Positions 52,837 through 61,582 are shown, numbered from the stretch's first letter. The stretch is DNA of 64,000 nucleotides from Exiguobacterium sp. FSL W8-0210 (GCF_038006045.1 NZ_JBBOUK010000001.1:1715001-1779000), one strand, 5' to 3'. Notes: generated by a model not told the origin, from the letters alone. Numbers and translations are program-made.

Positions 52837-53466
52837 ATGTCTCATTTACTATTCATCGAAGCAAACGATAGCACGCATCAAAAAAAAGGCATTAGTTCTG
52901 AATTAAACGATGCCTTTCTGAATGCTTATCGTGAAAATCATCCTGAGGACAAAATTACGCTTTTGAATTTATTCGAGGAACGTCTTCCCTTCTTTGATCT
53001 AAAACTTGCGAACGCGGCAGGGCGGCTATTTAAAGGGGAAGAATTAACTGGAGATGATGCGACTCATGCACAACGGCTTCAAGAATATTTAAACGGATTC
53101 TTAGATGCCGATAAAGTTGTCTTTTCATTTCCGATGTGGAACTTAACGGTTCCGGCACCGCTTCACAATTACATGGATTATCTCGCCCAGGCTGGTCAAA
53201 CGTTTCGTTATACAGCCGAAGGTTCGATCGGACTTGTTGAAGACAAACAAGTGCTGTTGATTCATTCACGCGGTGGTGATTACTCGACAAAAGAGAAAGC
53301 CCCAAGTGAACACGCGGTTCGCTATATGTTGAACTTGTTAGCATTCTTTGGGATCAATGATGTATCAACTGTCATTTTAGAAGGACATCAGCAATACCCA
53401 GATCGTGCATCTGAATTGATCGAACAAGCGCTTCAAGAGTGCCGACAATTCGGTCGTTCGTTTTAA
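52837..53466 (+). CDS. azoR: FMN-dependent NADH-azoreductase
   Basis: 209 aa, flavodoxin-like. FPMWNLTVPAPLHNYMD is the FMN-binding signature, and HSRGGDYS and EGHQQYP match the family. It is a FMN-dependent quinone and azo-compound reductase, often linked to electrophile stress. AAAGGAG precedes the ATG. Its last bases overlap the stop of the convergent PlcR-like gene by 4 nt with no terminator between. Confidence 0.9.
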   Translation: MSHLLFIEANDSTHQKKGISSELNDAFLNAYRENHPEDKITLLNLFEERLPFFDLKLANAAGRLFKGEELTGDDATHAQRLQEYLNGFLDADKVVFSFPMWNLTVPAPLHNYMDYLAQAGQTFRYTAEGSIGLVEDKQVLLIHSRGGDYSTKEKAPSEHAVRYMLNLLAFFGINDVSTVILEGHQQYPDRASELIEQALQECRQFGRSF

Positions 53467-54338
53467 ATTGGGAATAGAACATACTCTGCATATTCTTCCA
53501 GAAGACGTTTTTCATGAATCGGCATATCAAATGCACAAAATAAGGAATAGGCCATCGTAAAATCACGCTGGATATCTGAGAGATCACCATTTAATTGCTG
53601 CTTAAAGTATCCCCTTTGAAAGTAAAAGTGACCTAAGAAATGACCGTCTTCCAATTGAAGACTCTCCTGAATACCTTGTTCGGTGATTTTTAGACCAGCA
53701 AGGTATTTTTTTTGCAGTGAAAGTTGTTGTCCATAGTTATATAAAATCTTGATTCGAACTTTTTTTAATTCGATCGTTTCGTATTTTGCTTGAATCAAAT
53801 TCTGAAAAAGATCATCCGCTAATTCAAAGTCACCGTGTTCGACATACAGATTCGCCATCCCCATCTGAATCCGTAGATACAAGGTAGCTGATTCAAACCA
53901 GAGTTGTTCTTTATTTAGTAACCGTTCGAGCGATTGAACAGCTTTTAAGTAATGAATTTGACCACTTCTTTCCTGCACAATGATTTGATAATATCTTGCT
54001 AAATTACGTACCTGTTCATATTCAGTTGTAGACAGTACGTGTTCGCTCAATTTCAGAGCATCTACATATTTATTAGTACGTAACAAGTCCGCTAATTGTT
54101 CATCATATGATTGAAAGACATCACTTCGTAAATGATCTTGAAACAACATCGATAATGGTACTTTCAGCCGTTTTGCCACTTGTTGGAGTAAATCAATGGT
54201 AGGTGAATTTTTACCGTTTTCGACTTTACTAATTTCAGCTTGGCTACAGATGCCTTCACATAATTCTGCTTGTGTGATCTTTTTTTCTTTTCGAAGTCGC
54301 TTGATTTCATAGCCAATGGAGACGGGTAAATGATTCAA
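53463..54338 (-). CDS. PlcR-type XRE/TPR regulator, copy 1 of 5
   Basis: 291 aa. The first about 65 residues form an XRE helix-turn-helix (IKRLRKEKKITQAELCEGICSQAEISKVENG), and the rest is all-helical, TPR-like, ending in the block LGHFYFQRGYFKQQ. This two-part design is that of PlcR/NprR/Rgg regulators (RRNPP), which bind short imported peptides, though no peptide gene is seen here. The TTG start at 54338 is six bases after AAAGGAG. It is the last of five tandem paralogues. Confidence 0.8.
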   Translation of the reverse strand: MNHLPVSIGYEIKRLRKEKKITQAELCEGICSQAEISKVENGKNSPTIDLLQQVAKRLKVPLSMLFQDHLRSDVFQSYDEQLADLLRTNKYVDALKLSEHVLSTTEYEQVRNLARYYQIIVQERSGQIHYLKAVQSLERLLNKEQLWFESATLYLRIQMGMANLYVEHGDFELADDLFQNLIQAKYETIELKKVRIKILYNYGQQLSLQKKYLAGLKITEQGIQESLQLEDGHFLGHFYFQRGYFKQQLNGDLSDIQRDFTMAYSLFCAFDMPIHEKRLLEEYAEYVLFPI

Positions 54339-54366
54339 ATTATACTCCTTTCTTTTACTTCCATGA

Positions 54367-55233
54367 TTACATTTGAAAGTAGAGAAACTGGTTTTTTCCT
54401 TTTAATACTAGCGCGGCATGATTTTCATTACCAAAAGCAGTAAAAAGAGAATAGGCGTAGGTAAACGCGTCACGAATATCACGTTCTGCGTAACTCAATT
54501 CTTCATAGAAACATCCCTTTTGATAAAAGAAGTGTCCTAACATCGCTGTATCTTTTCGCTCAACGGATAAGGCGATTCCTTTTTCAGTAATCTCTAACCC
54601 TGTTACAAAATCATTTTGAAAATAGAGCTGTTGCGCATGATTATATAAAATTTTACATTGTAACTTTTTCAGCGTATCCGTCGAGTAATCATAGGTTAGT
54701 AATTCTTGATAAATTTTTCTCGCGTACGGATACTGACTGTTTAAATAATAATAGTTTGCAACAGACATCCGGATACGTAAATAAAGAACAGGGTACTCTG
54801 TTTCCATTTGTTGTTCATCCGATAACCGAAGCAACTGTGAGATACATGTTCGATAATCGATATCTTTTTTCCCTTCGCGAGCGACCCATTCAAAATAACG
54901 AATCAATAACTGAACGGAAGGAGGAAGACTAGTTGGTAAACATCTCATGAAATCAAGCATCTCATCATAACGACGTTGTCTAGAAAAGTCCGCTAGTTGT
55001 ACCTCATAGCGCTGAAATAGTTTTACTTCATTTGAATCGATGAAAATCTGATCCATTGAAATATGTAACTTTTGAGACAAACGCTGAACAAGATCAATTG
55101 TTGGTATAGTTTTCCCGTTTTCAATCTTACTTAATTCAGCTTGACTGCATACATCCTTCGCTAATTCTTTTTGTGTCAACTTCCTCTCGATCCGTAGTTG
55201 TTTGATCTGTTTACCAAATGATTCAATACGCAA
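54367..55233 (-). CDS. PlcR-type XRE/TPR regulator, copy 2 of 5
   Basis: 288 aa. HTH IKQLRIERKLTQKELAKDVCSQAELSKIENG, then helical repeats with LGHFFYQKGCFYEELS near the C-terminus. It shares the CSQAEL/ISK(I/V)ENG core with the other four copies, indicating tandem duplication. The TTG start at 55233 has GAGGAG just upstream; 28 nt separate it from copy 1. Target genes are unknown. Confidence 0.8.
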   Translation of the reverse strand: MRIESFGKQIKQLRIERKLTQKELAKDVCSQAELSKIENGKTIPTIDLVQRLSQKLHISMDQIFIDSNEVKLFQRYEVQLADFSRQRRYDEMLDFMRCLPTSLPPSVQLLIRYFEWVAREGKKDIDYRTCISQLLRLSDEQQMETEYPVLYLRIRMSVANYYYLNSQYPYARKIYQELLTYDYSTDTLKKLQCKILYNHAQQLYFQNDFVTGLEITEKGIALSVERKDTAMLGHFFYQKGCFYEELSYAERDIRDAFTYAYSLFTAFGNENHAALVLKGKNQFLYFQM

Positions 55234-55269
55234 CGTTTCTCCTCTTTTCTCGTTTGTTAAGCAATGACC

Positions 55270-56151
55270 TCATTCAGGCATAGACTGCAAAAAAGAACGT
55301 TTCACCTCTAGAACGATGTCAGCATATTGTTTCATCTGAAAGGCAGAGAATAATTCGTAGGCCATCGTATAATCATGTTTCGTCTGCAAGATATCTACAC
55401 CCATTCGCTCATGAAATTCACCACGTTGATAATAGAAGTGCGCTAAATAGGATGTCTGTTTCAATTTTCGACTGAGCAGTATCCCTTCCTCGATGATACG
55501 AAGTCCCTTTTCTGACTGATTAACTTTATATAATAATTTCGCATAATTATAAAGAATCTTAAGTCGTTCTTCTTTTAAACCGCTAATTTCTGTCGTGAAC
55601 TGTAATACGTCAGTATATATTTTTTCTGCTTGTTGATACTGTTCGCACTCCGCATATAAAATGGATAGTGCCATCTTGACTCGAAAGTAAAGAATTGGAT
55701 CCTGCACCTGTAAACCTTCTTGATCGATCAATCGTGCAAATAAGACTGAGGTCGTTCGATAGTCAACGTGCTGTTGCCGATAGGCGATCACGATTTCATA
55801 GTATCTCATTATTCGCCTTACTTCGTCAGAAGATCGACTGGATGAGACTTGTTTCATTACACGAAGGCATTTATCAAATTTATTTTCTCGTACTAGCTTA
55901 CGAAGTGCTTGGTCAAGAATACGAGCTTGTTCCAAACGATGTTCAGCACCATCTTTAACGAGTTCGGATATAGGAACACAAAGCTTTATAGCAAGTTGCT
56001 GTAATAATTCAACGGTCGGCATTACCTTACCGTTTTCAATTTTACTAATTTCAGCCTGACTACAGATCCCTGTACTAATGTCTTTTTGTGATACGTTGTT
56101 CAAACGTCGATAAAATTTCAATGTCTCCCCAATTGGATGTACGTTTTTCAT
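55270..56151 (-). CDS. PlcR-type XRE/TPR regulator, copy 3 of 5
   Basis: 293 aa. HTH LKFYRRLNNVSQKDISTGICSQAEISKIENG and C-terminal LAHFYYQRGEFHERMG. The ATG at 56151 follows AGAGGTG; the longer frame starts with a GTG overlapping that site. It lies 36 nt before copy 2 and is separated from copy 4 by a terminator, so it probably begins a new transcript covering copies 3-2-1. Confidence 0.8.
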   Translation of the reverse strand: MKNVHPIGETLKFYRRLNNVSQKDISTGICSQAEISKIENGKVMPTVELLQQLAIKLCVPISELVKDGAEHRLEQARILDQALRKLVRENKFDKCLRVMKQVSSSRSSDEVRRIMRYYEIVIAYRQQHVDYRTTSVLFARLIDQEGLQVQDPILYFRVKMALSILYAECEQYQQAEKIYTDVLQFTTEISGLKEERLKILYNYAKLLYKVNQSEKGLRIIEEGILLSRKLKQTSYLAHFYYQRGEFHERMGVDILQTKHDYTMAYELFSAFQMKQYADIVLEVKRSFLQSMPE

Positions 56152-56189
56152 CTTATCACCTCTCACTACTCATTTGATTGCACTTTTAA

Positions 56190-56220
56190 TAAAAAAACCT
56201 TCTTGTTTGGCAAGAAGGTT
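56190..56220 (-). terminator. Terminator within the regulator array
   Basis: On the minus strand AACCTTCTTG-CCAAA-CAAGAAGGTT is a 10-bp stem with seven T residues after it. It follows copy 4 and divides the array into two transcription units. Confidence 0.88.
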
Positions 56221-56234
56221 ACGCATCCTATTTA

Positions 56235-57125
56235 TCACTTCTCAAAGGTAAATAACATATACTTTTCCTTCATGCGAAGAATCATCTGTTTTCGAACGTC
56301 GTGCTCAAACGCGTGAAACAATGTATAGGCGACGGAATACTGTTTTTGAAGTGACATCTCATCTTCACCTGACTGTTCGTGATAGTGCGCGAGTTGATAG
56401 TAAAAATGTCCAAATAAAAATGTATGATTATGCAGCAAACATAGTTTATATCCTTTCTTAGCGATGGCGATACTGTCCTCAGACTTTTCTTGGTATTCAA
56501 GAATCTGACAATGATTAAAATAAATTTTCAGTAACGCATTCAGATGGGCAGTCGACTGGAGCGCTTCAATTTCTTTTTCCAATTCCTGATATACGGATTC
56601 CGTTAAATGAAATAGATCCTGTTCTGAATACATATTTGCAATCGCCATTTTGATTCGAATGAACAATTGAATGGAATGCGACCACACTTCTTTTTCATTC
56701 AACAAGTTGCTGAGTAGGCTCGCAGCTGTTCGAAAGTCAATCCGATTTTGTTTTAGATCAATGATCGTTTTAATGTAACTTTTTAAAATATCGACTTCAG
56801 TGATCATATTTTTTTCTTGCTGATTAATTCGCTCCATTGCTTCTTCGTACTTCTCTTCTCGAAGCAAATCGGATAAGAATTGATCAATTTGAAAAAATTG
56901 TTCTTCATCCGTATGTTCTTGAAATAATAAAGAAATGGGCACCTTTAACCTTTTGGAAATTTGTTGCAACAAATCGACAGTCGGTGAATTTAAGCCGTTT
57001 TCGATTTTACTGATTTCAGCTTGGCTACAAATATCTTCACATAGTTCATTTTGTGTCATCTGCTTCTCAATTCGCAGTTGTTTGATTTTTGTACCAATCG
57101 ATGAAGTTAATGCAGTGATCTCCAT
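56235..57125 (-). CDS. PlcR-type XRE/TPR regulator, copy 4 of 5
   Basis: 296 aa. HTH IKQLRIEKQMTQNELCEDICSQAEISKIENG and C-terminal FGHFYYQLAHYHEQSG. Its middle is more diverged from the other copies (EEKYEEAMERINQQEKN). The ribosome binding site is weak (AAGTGAGTGAG in the tail of copy 5), suggesting translation coupled to copy 5, which ends 7 nt before. It ends in a terminator. Confidence 0.8.
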   Translation of the reverse strand: MEITALTSSIGTKIKQLRIEKQMTQNELCEDICSQAEISKIENGLNSPTVDLLQQISKRLKVPISLLFQEHTDEEQFFQIDQFLSDLLREEKYEEAMERINQQEKNMITEVDILKSYIKTIIDLKQNRIDFRTAASLLSNLLNEKEVWSHSIQLFIRIKMAIANMYSEQDLFHLTESVYQELEKEIEALQSTAHLNALLKIYFNHCQILEYQEKSEDSIAIAKKGYKLCLLHNHTFLFGHFYYQLAHYHEQSGEDEMSLQKQYSVAYTLFHAFEHDVRKQMILRMKEKYMLFTFEK

Positions 57126-57132
57126 CGTTTAC

Positions 57133-58020
57133 TCACTCACTTTCATTAAGCGGAAATAAGAGATGTTCGGAAAAATACGTTTCAAGGATTTTTAAATAAG
57201 AGTGATTCTGAGTCGCAATAAAAAAGGAATAGGCGGTTGTATAGGCTTCCGTTGTATCTCGTTCCGATGCTTTTAACGCCTCTAACAAAATGCCTTTTTG
57301 AAAATAAAACTGTCCAAGATACGTTAAATCTTGCAATTGTTTCGTTTCTTTAATTACCTGCTCAACTTTCTGCAACCCTTCTTCGAATCGTTCAAACTCT
57401 ACTAAGTTACGAATGAAATTATACATGATCTTCATTCGAATTTTTTTATATTCTCTCGTTTGATAAGGCAACTCTAATAATGCCTTGTAGATTTGATGAG
57501 CACGATTATATTCTTCATGGTTCGTATAAAGTACCGCTATCACCATCTGAATTCGTGTATAAAGTAAAAATGATTTTTCTTCCACCCGTTCCTCACTGAC
57601 AACTTGCAACAAGGACGCAATACAGGTCCGAAAATCAACATTTCCTCTTTCATATTCAAGTAATTCTTGATGATAACGAATTAAAATTTGAGTTTCGACA
57701 GCGTTTTTTGATTTTTCATATAACATTAAGTCCTTTGCCATGTCTGAATATGTTTTTTCGCGTAAATGACGAATCATTCGTTGATCAATTTCGTTTAACT
57801 TATGTGACACGATTTCATCTTCAAAAAACAATGAAATCGGAATGCGCAGTCTTCGACAAATTTGCTGTAGTAAATCAATCGTCGGAGAATTTCGACCATT
57901 TTCGATTTTGCTGATCTCAGCCTGACTACAAATTCCTTCACAAAGTGCTTTTTGTGTCATTCCTTGTTTTTTTCGTTCTTGCTTGATCTTATCGCCAACA
58001 GAATGAATGACTGGATGCAT
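57133..58020 (-). CDS. PlcR-type XRE/TPR regulator, copy 5 of 5
   Basis: 295 aa. HTH IKQERKKQGMTQKALCEGICSQAEISKIENG and C-terminal LGQFYFQKGILLEALK. The ATG at 58020 is eight bases after GAGGAG; an in-frame GTG upstream overlaps it. It is the first gene of the array, 35 nt after the tRNA terminator. As in the others the C-terminal two-thirds is helical repeat, the expected peptide-binding part. Confidence 0.8.
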   Translation of the reverse strand: MHPVIHSVGDKIKQERKKQGMTQKALCEGICSQAEISKIENGRNSPTIDLLQQICRRLRIPISLFFEDEIVSHKLNEIDQRMIRHLREKTYSDMAKDLMLYEKSKNAVETQILIRYHQELLEYERGNVDFRTCIASLLQVVSEERVEEKSFLLYTRIQMVIAVLYTNHEEYNRAHQIYKALLELPYQTREYKKIRMKIMYNFIRNLVEFERFEEGLQKVEQVIKETKQLQDLTYLGQFYFQKGILLEALKASERDTTEAYTTAYSFFIATQNHSYLKILETYFSEHLLFPLNESE

Positions 58021-58055
58021 GAAGTTCACTCCTCAATCAAAGATGAATCCATCAT

Positions 58056-58101
58056 AAAAAAAGTCTTTCGTTTCAAGTATATATCACTTGAGACGAAAGA
58101 C
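58056..58101 (-). terminator. Terminator after the tRNA
   Basis: On the minus strand GTCTTTCGTCTCAAGT and ACTTGAAACGAAAGAC (one mismatch) with loop GATATAT and seven T residues, just past the tRNA. Confidence 0.88.
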
Positions 58102-58108
58102 GCGTGTA

Positions 58109-58179
58109 TGCTTCCGGCGAGAATCGAACTCGCACTGCAGCATTACCATTGCTGAGGTCTGCCATTAACCTACGGAAGC
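58109..58179 (-). tRNA. tRNA-Thr (anticodon GGT), unusual 71-nt body
   Basis: 71 nt without encoded CCA. Acceptor GCTTCCG/CGGAAGC with discriminator A, anticodon arm CAGCA-ATGGTAA-TGCTG (anticodon GGT, threonine ACC/ACU codons) and T arm GCGAG-TTCGATT-CTCGC are all well paired. The D arm is short (TAGGTTAATGGCAGACC). G1-C72, C2-G71, G35 and U36 are the threonyl identity elements I know. The D arm resembles that of Bacillus tRNA-Gly(UCC) more than usual tRNA-Thr, as far as I recall both. Confidence 0.85.
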
Positions 58180-58196
58180 TTGTAAAATCTGTTTCT

Positions 58197-58225
58197 AGTA
58201 TAACTTATAAAAAAAGACAAGACAA
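58197..58225 (-). promoter_or_regulatory. Promoter of tRNA-Thr
   Basis: On the minus strand TTGTCT (58225-58220) and TATACT (58202-58197) are 17 bp apart, about 18 bp before the tRNA. It overlaps the terminator of the upstream small gene. Confidence 0.65.
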
Positions 58226-58258
58226 GAAGTCGACGTGATTTCCACGCAACTCCTTGTT
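58209..58258 (-). terminator. Terminator of the 65-aa gene
   Basis: On the minus strand ACAAGGAGTTGCGTG and CACGTCGACTTCTTGT form a stem with one bulge and G-T pairs, followed by a short run and TTTTTTT. Confidence 0.7.
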
Positions 58259-58264
58259 ACTTTT

Positions 58265-58462
58265 TTACAGTGTCGTTTTTGTTAATGAATTATCATAGAC
58301 GACTAAAACCGAATAATGTTCATCCGCTTTAGACGCGACGAATGTTGAAAACTTCAACGTAATGATGGCGTTTGATCCAACACCATTGTTCTCAAAAAAT
58401 TCGTTCAATCGTTCTTCTAATTCTTCAGGCGTTCGCCCGACAACTACTTTAGAATGTAACAT
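58265..58462 (-). CDS. Small conserved-type protein, unknown
   Basis: 65 aa: MLHSKVVVGRTPEELEERL..., then NAIITLKFSTFVASKADEHYSVLVVYDN. The beta-strand/helix/strand layout resembles small sporulation-associated Cse60-like proteins, but this is a loose match by eye. The ATG at 58462 is eight bases after GGAG. It is monocistronic. Confidence 0.6.
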   Translation of the reverse strand: MLHSKVVVGRTPEELEERLNEFFENNGVGSNAIITLKFSTFVASKADEHYSVLVVYDNSLTKTTL

Positions 58463-58618
58463 GATCATCACTCCGTTCTGTTATGGTAGGTTCGAGTTAA
58501 ATAATTGCCTGATCGAATAAATGTTAAACCTTTTATTTTCCGACTTGCTCCTTCCTCTCTTTATCCGCTATGGTGAAATGGAGTAGTTTAACTTAAAAAG
58601 AATAGGAAGTGAAGTCTG

Positions 58619-59794
58619 ATGGAACAGATTAATTTCGATGAAACGATTGAGAAACGAAATACAGGATCCGTCAAATGGGACGGACTTCATTCACTTTATG
58701 GATCCGATGAGCTGATTCCGATGTGGGTCGCCGACATGGATGTCCGTCCACCGCATCATCTCACAGAACGATTGACAAGACGTGCTGCTACAGGTCATTT
58801 CGGTTACTCGATGTTTGAAGACGAAGCAAAACGAGCGATTCAGCATTGGTTTCAAAAGCGGTATGACGTATCAATCACTACTGATTCCATTCTTTATTCA
58901 AGCGGTGTCGTTCCTGGACTTGCGCATACTGTCCTAGCATTGACTGAACCAAGTGGTGAAATCATCATCCAAACACCGGTCTATCCTCCATTTCATCAAA
59001 TCATTCAGTCTAATCAACGACAACTCATTGAAAGTCCGCTTCTTTTAGACAGTGAGACGTACCAGACCGACTTTCCACTTCTCGAACGACAAATGCGAAC
59101 AGCACGTATGATGATTCTCTGTAGCCCGCATAATCCAAGCGGTAAAGTCTATCCGAGAGAAGAATTACAACAAATCGTCGAACTCGCGAAGCAATATGAT
59201 GTTTATCTTGTATCCGATGAGATTCATGCGGACCTCGTCTATACAGGTTCCGTGCACACGCCTATTCTTGGTTTGGATTATGAAAAACTCATTTTAGTAA
59301 GTGCACCATCCAAAACGTTCAATATTCCGGGTCTCTATGCGTCTTATCTGATCGTACCTGACATCTCGATTCGTCAACAGATCGAGCGTATCCAGCAGCG
59401 TCATTTCGTTCACCCGAATGCATTAGCTTCAACTGCTATTACAGCAGCGTATGGTGATGTTGCGAGTGAGCAATGGCTTTCACAATTACTTGTGTATTTA
59501 GAAGGAAATCGTGACCATGCCATCCGACGGTTTCGCCAAGAGATGCCAAAATTAGACGTCGTCATTCCAGAAGCAACTTTCCTGTTGTGGATCGACTTCA
59601 AAGCACTCGAGCTAGATAGTAAAACACGAGCAGATTGGCTCGTCAAGGAGGCAAAAATCGCTCTAACGCACGGTTCTTCGTTCGGATCTGGTGGCGAAAC
59701 GTTTGAACGTTTAAACATCGGCTGTCCTCGTGCTCAATTAGATCAGGCAATAGACCGTTTAAGCGCCGCATACCAACGGTTTTGGACCAATTAA
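58619..59794 (+). CDS. patB: MalY/PatB-type aminotransferase, cystathionine beta-lyase
   Basis: 391 aa, a fold type I PLP enzyme. The N-terminal PMWVADMDV and the PLP-lysine region SAPSKTFNIPGL are MalY/PatB signatures, as is LCSPHNPSGKVYPREEL. It cleaves C-S bonds of cystathionine and related thiols; PatB in Bacillus releases homocysteine. It is not next to other methionine genes. GGAAGTGAAG precedes the ATG. If EgtB uses cysteine or gamma-glutamylcysteine, such C-S lyases are also candidates for the last ergothioneine step (inference). Confidence 0.88.
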   Translation: MEQINFDETIEKRNTGSVKWDGLHSLYGSDELIPMWVADMDVRPPHHLTERLTRRAATGHFGYSMFEDEAKRAIQHWFQKRYDVSITTDSILYSSGVVPGLAHTVLALTEPSGEIIIQTPVYPPFHQIIQSNQRQLIESPLLLDSETYQTDFPLLERQMRTARMMILCSPHNPSGKVYPREELQQIVELAKQYDVYLVSDEIHADLVYTGSVHTPILGLDYEKLILVSAPSKTFNIPGLYASYLIVPDISIRQQIERIQQRHFVHPNALASTAITAAYGDVASEQWLSQLLVYLEGNRDHAIRRFRQEMPKLDVVIPEATFLLWIDFKALELDSKTRADWLVKEAKIALTHGSSFGSGGETFERLNIGCPRAQLDQAIDRLSAAYQRFWTN

Positions 59795-59800
59795 CATCAC

Positions 59801-59838
59801 ATAAATGATCCTAATTTATTGGGATCATTTATTTTTTA
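59801..59838 (+). terminator. Terminator of patB
   Basis: ATAAATGATCC and GGGATCATTTAT frame a short loop, and TTTTTT follows. Confidence 0.8.
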
Positions 59839-59936
59839 TTCAATCATTCTGAATATTTCAAATTGATGAACTTCAATAGGGACTAAAACCGTCCCAATCC
59901 CTTAAGGCACTAGGCGTAGCGGCACTTTTCATGAAT

Positions 59937-59965
59937 TTGACGTGACTTGCAAAGTCGTTTTATCC
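59937..59965 (+). promoter_or_regulatory. Possible promoter of putP
   Basis: TTGACG (59937-59942) and TTATCC (59960-59965) are 17 bp apart, about 90 nt before putP. A hairpin GGGAC-TAAAACC-GTCCC lies further upstream (59879-59895). Confidence 0.4.
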
Positions 59966-60054
59966 CCTGTAAGGTGGGGAACATATCATTTGGCGAACAA
60001 GTCAATACATGCTTGATCGCTGAAAAAACTATTGCATTTGGAGGATTTAACTTT

Positions 60055-61527
60055 ATGACGCAAGAATGGATTTCGATCATCCTGTATCTTGTTCTCATGT
60101 TGGCAATCGGTTATTTTGCCTACAAGCGAACGACGAATACAGAAGATTACATGTTAGGCGGACGCGATCTCGGTCCAGGTGTCACAGCACTCTCTGCTGG
60201 TGCATCGGATATGAGTGGATGGATGCTCATGGGACTTCCCGGCGCCATGTATGCAACAGGTGTATCAGCCCTTTGGCTCGCACTTGGTTTATTGATTGGA
60301 TGTTACGTAAACTATATCGTACTCGCACCACGTTTCCGTCTCTATACGGAAATGGCAAACGACTCAATTACGATCCCTGATTTCTTAGAGAATCGCTTTA
60401 AAGACAAATCACGCGTGCTTCGTACCGTATCAGCACTCGTTATCATCATCTTCTTCACGTTCTACACATCAGCTGGAATCGTCTCAGGCGGAAAATTGTT
60501 CGTCAGCTCATTTGGATTTGATTACCACTATGGTATGCTCTTGACGATTGCGGTCGTAATCGCCTATACACTTTTCGGCGGTTTTCTCGCAGTTAGTTGG
60601 ACCGATTTCGTCCAGGGCTGTATCATGTTCATCGCACTCGTTCTTGTACCGATCGTCGCATTGACAGACGTCGGCGGAATCGATGGTGCGTACAACTACG
60701 CTGAAAAATTAGACCCTTCATTATTTGACCCATTCAAAGGGACAACAGTTCTTGGAATCATCGGATTCCTTGCTTGGGGACTTGGTTACTTCGGTCAACC
60801 ACACATCATCGTCCGCTTTATGGCGATTCGTTCTGTTAAAGATTTAAAAAGTGCCCGTCGCATCGGGATCGGTTGGATGTTCGTCTCTATCATCGGTGCG
60901 ATGATGACTGGTCTTGTCGGGATCGCTTATTTCGAAGGACAAGGCAATGGACTCGGTGATCCGGAAACAGTCTTCATCCGTTTCTCGGATGTCCTATTCC
61001 ACCCGTATATCACAGGATTCTTGATGGCTGCGATTCTTGCAGCGATCATGTCGACGATTTCATCACAATTGCTCGTTACTTCGAGTGCGTTGACAGAAGA
61101 TTTTTATAAGACGTTCTTGAAAAAAGACGCATCGGATAAAGAACTCGTCCTGACAGGTCGAATCGCCGTTCTTGTCGTTGCCGTCATCGCAAGTATTCTC
61201 GCGTGGAACCCATCAGCGACGATTCTTGCACTTGTCGGTTATGCATGGGCTGGATTCGGTTCTGCCTTTGGTCCGATCATCTTGCTTTCTCTCTACTGGA
61301 AACGGATGACGAAACAAGGTGCACTGGCTGGTATTATCTCAGGTGCCTTGACTGTCATCATCTGGGTTCAACTCGGACTTAGTACGACGCTTTATGAAAT
61401 GGTACCTGGATTCTTCACAAGCTTGATCTTTACGGTCGTTGTCAGCTTGATGACGAAACAACCGGTCAATGCCGTTCAGGAAACGTTTGAAGAGATGGAA
61501 GACGAATTAAAAGACGCAGTTCAATAA
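60055..61527 (+). CDS. putP: Sodium/proline symporter
   Basis: 490 aa, SSS family with about 13 membrane helices. Na+ and proline motifs include SAGASDMSGWMLMGLPGAMY, FGQPHIIVRFMAI and AAIMSTISSQLLVTSSALTEDFYK. It imports proline for osmoprotection or nutrition. The ATG at 60055 follows GGAGG by ten bases; the open frame upstream is leader. No proline dehydrogenase (putA) genes are adjacent. Confidence 0.93.
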   Translation: MTQEWISIILYLVLMLAIGYFAYKRTTNTEDYMLGGRDLGPGVTALSAGASDMSGWMLMGLPGAMYATGVSALWLALGLLIGCYVNYIVLAPRFRLYTEMANDSITIPDFLENRFKDKSRVLRTVSALVIIIFFTFYTSAGIVSGGKLFVSSFGFDYHYGMLLTIAVVIAYTLFGGFLAVSWTDFVQGCIMFIALVLVPIVALTDVGGIDGAYNYAEKLDPSLFDPFKGTTVLGIIGFLAWGLGYFGQPHIIVRFMAIRSVKDLKSARRIGIGWMFVSIIGAMMTGLVGIAYFEGQGNGLGDPETVFIRFSDVLFHPYITGFLMAAILAAIMSTISSQLLVTSSALTEDFYKTFLKKDASDKELVLTGRIAVLVVAVIASILAWNPSATILALVGYAWAGFGSAFGPIILLSLYWKRMTKQGALAGIISGALTVIIWVQLGLSTTLYEMVPGFFTSLIFTVVVSLMTKQPVNAVQETFEEMEDELKDAVQ

Positions 61528-61543
61528 TCAGCGAATAGCAAGT

Positions 61544-61579
61544 AAGACCTCTGCCGTATGATCGGCAGAGGTCTTTTTT
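61544..61579. terminator. Terminator of putP, also facing the methyltransferase gene
   Basis: AAGACCTCTGCC and GGCAGAGGTCTT (12 bp) with an 8-nt loop and TTTTTT, between convergent genes. Confidence 0.9.
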
Positions 61580-61582
61580 GAC

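Noticed and set aside
53463-58179. Prophage or integrative element covering the regulator array
   Set aside because: No integrase, att repeats or phage genes are present. The flanking tRNA is intact and no duplicated tRNA 3' end was seen in the neighbouring sequence.
59839-60054. Riboswitch in the putP leader
   Set aside because: Hairpins exist, but no pattern of a known riboswitch class was recognised, and the likely promoter leaves only about 85 nt of leader.
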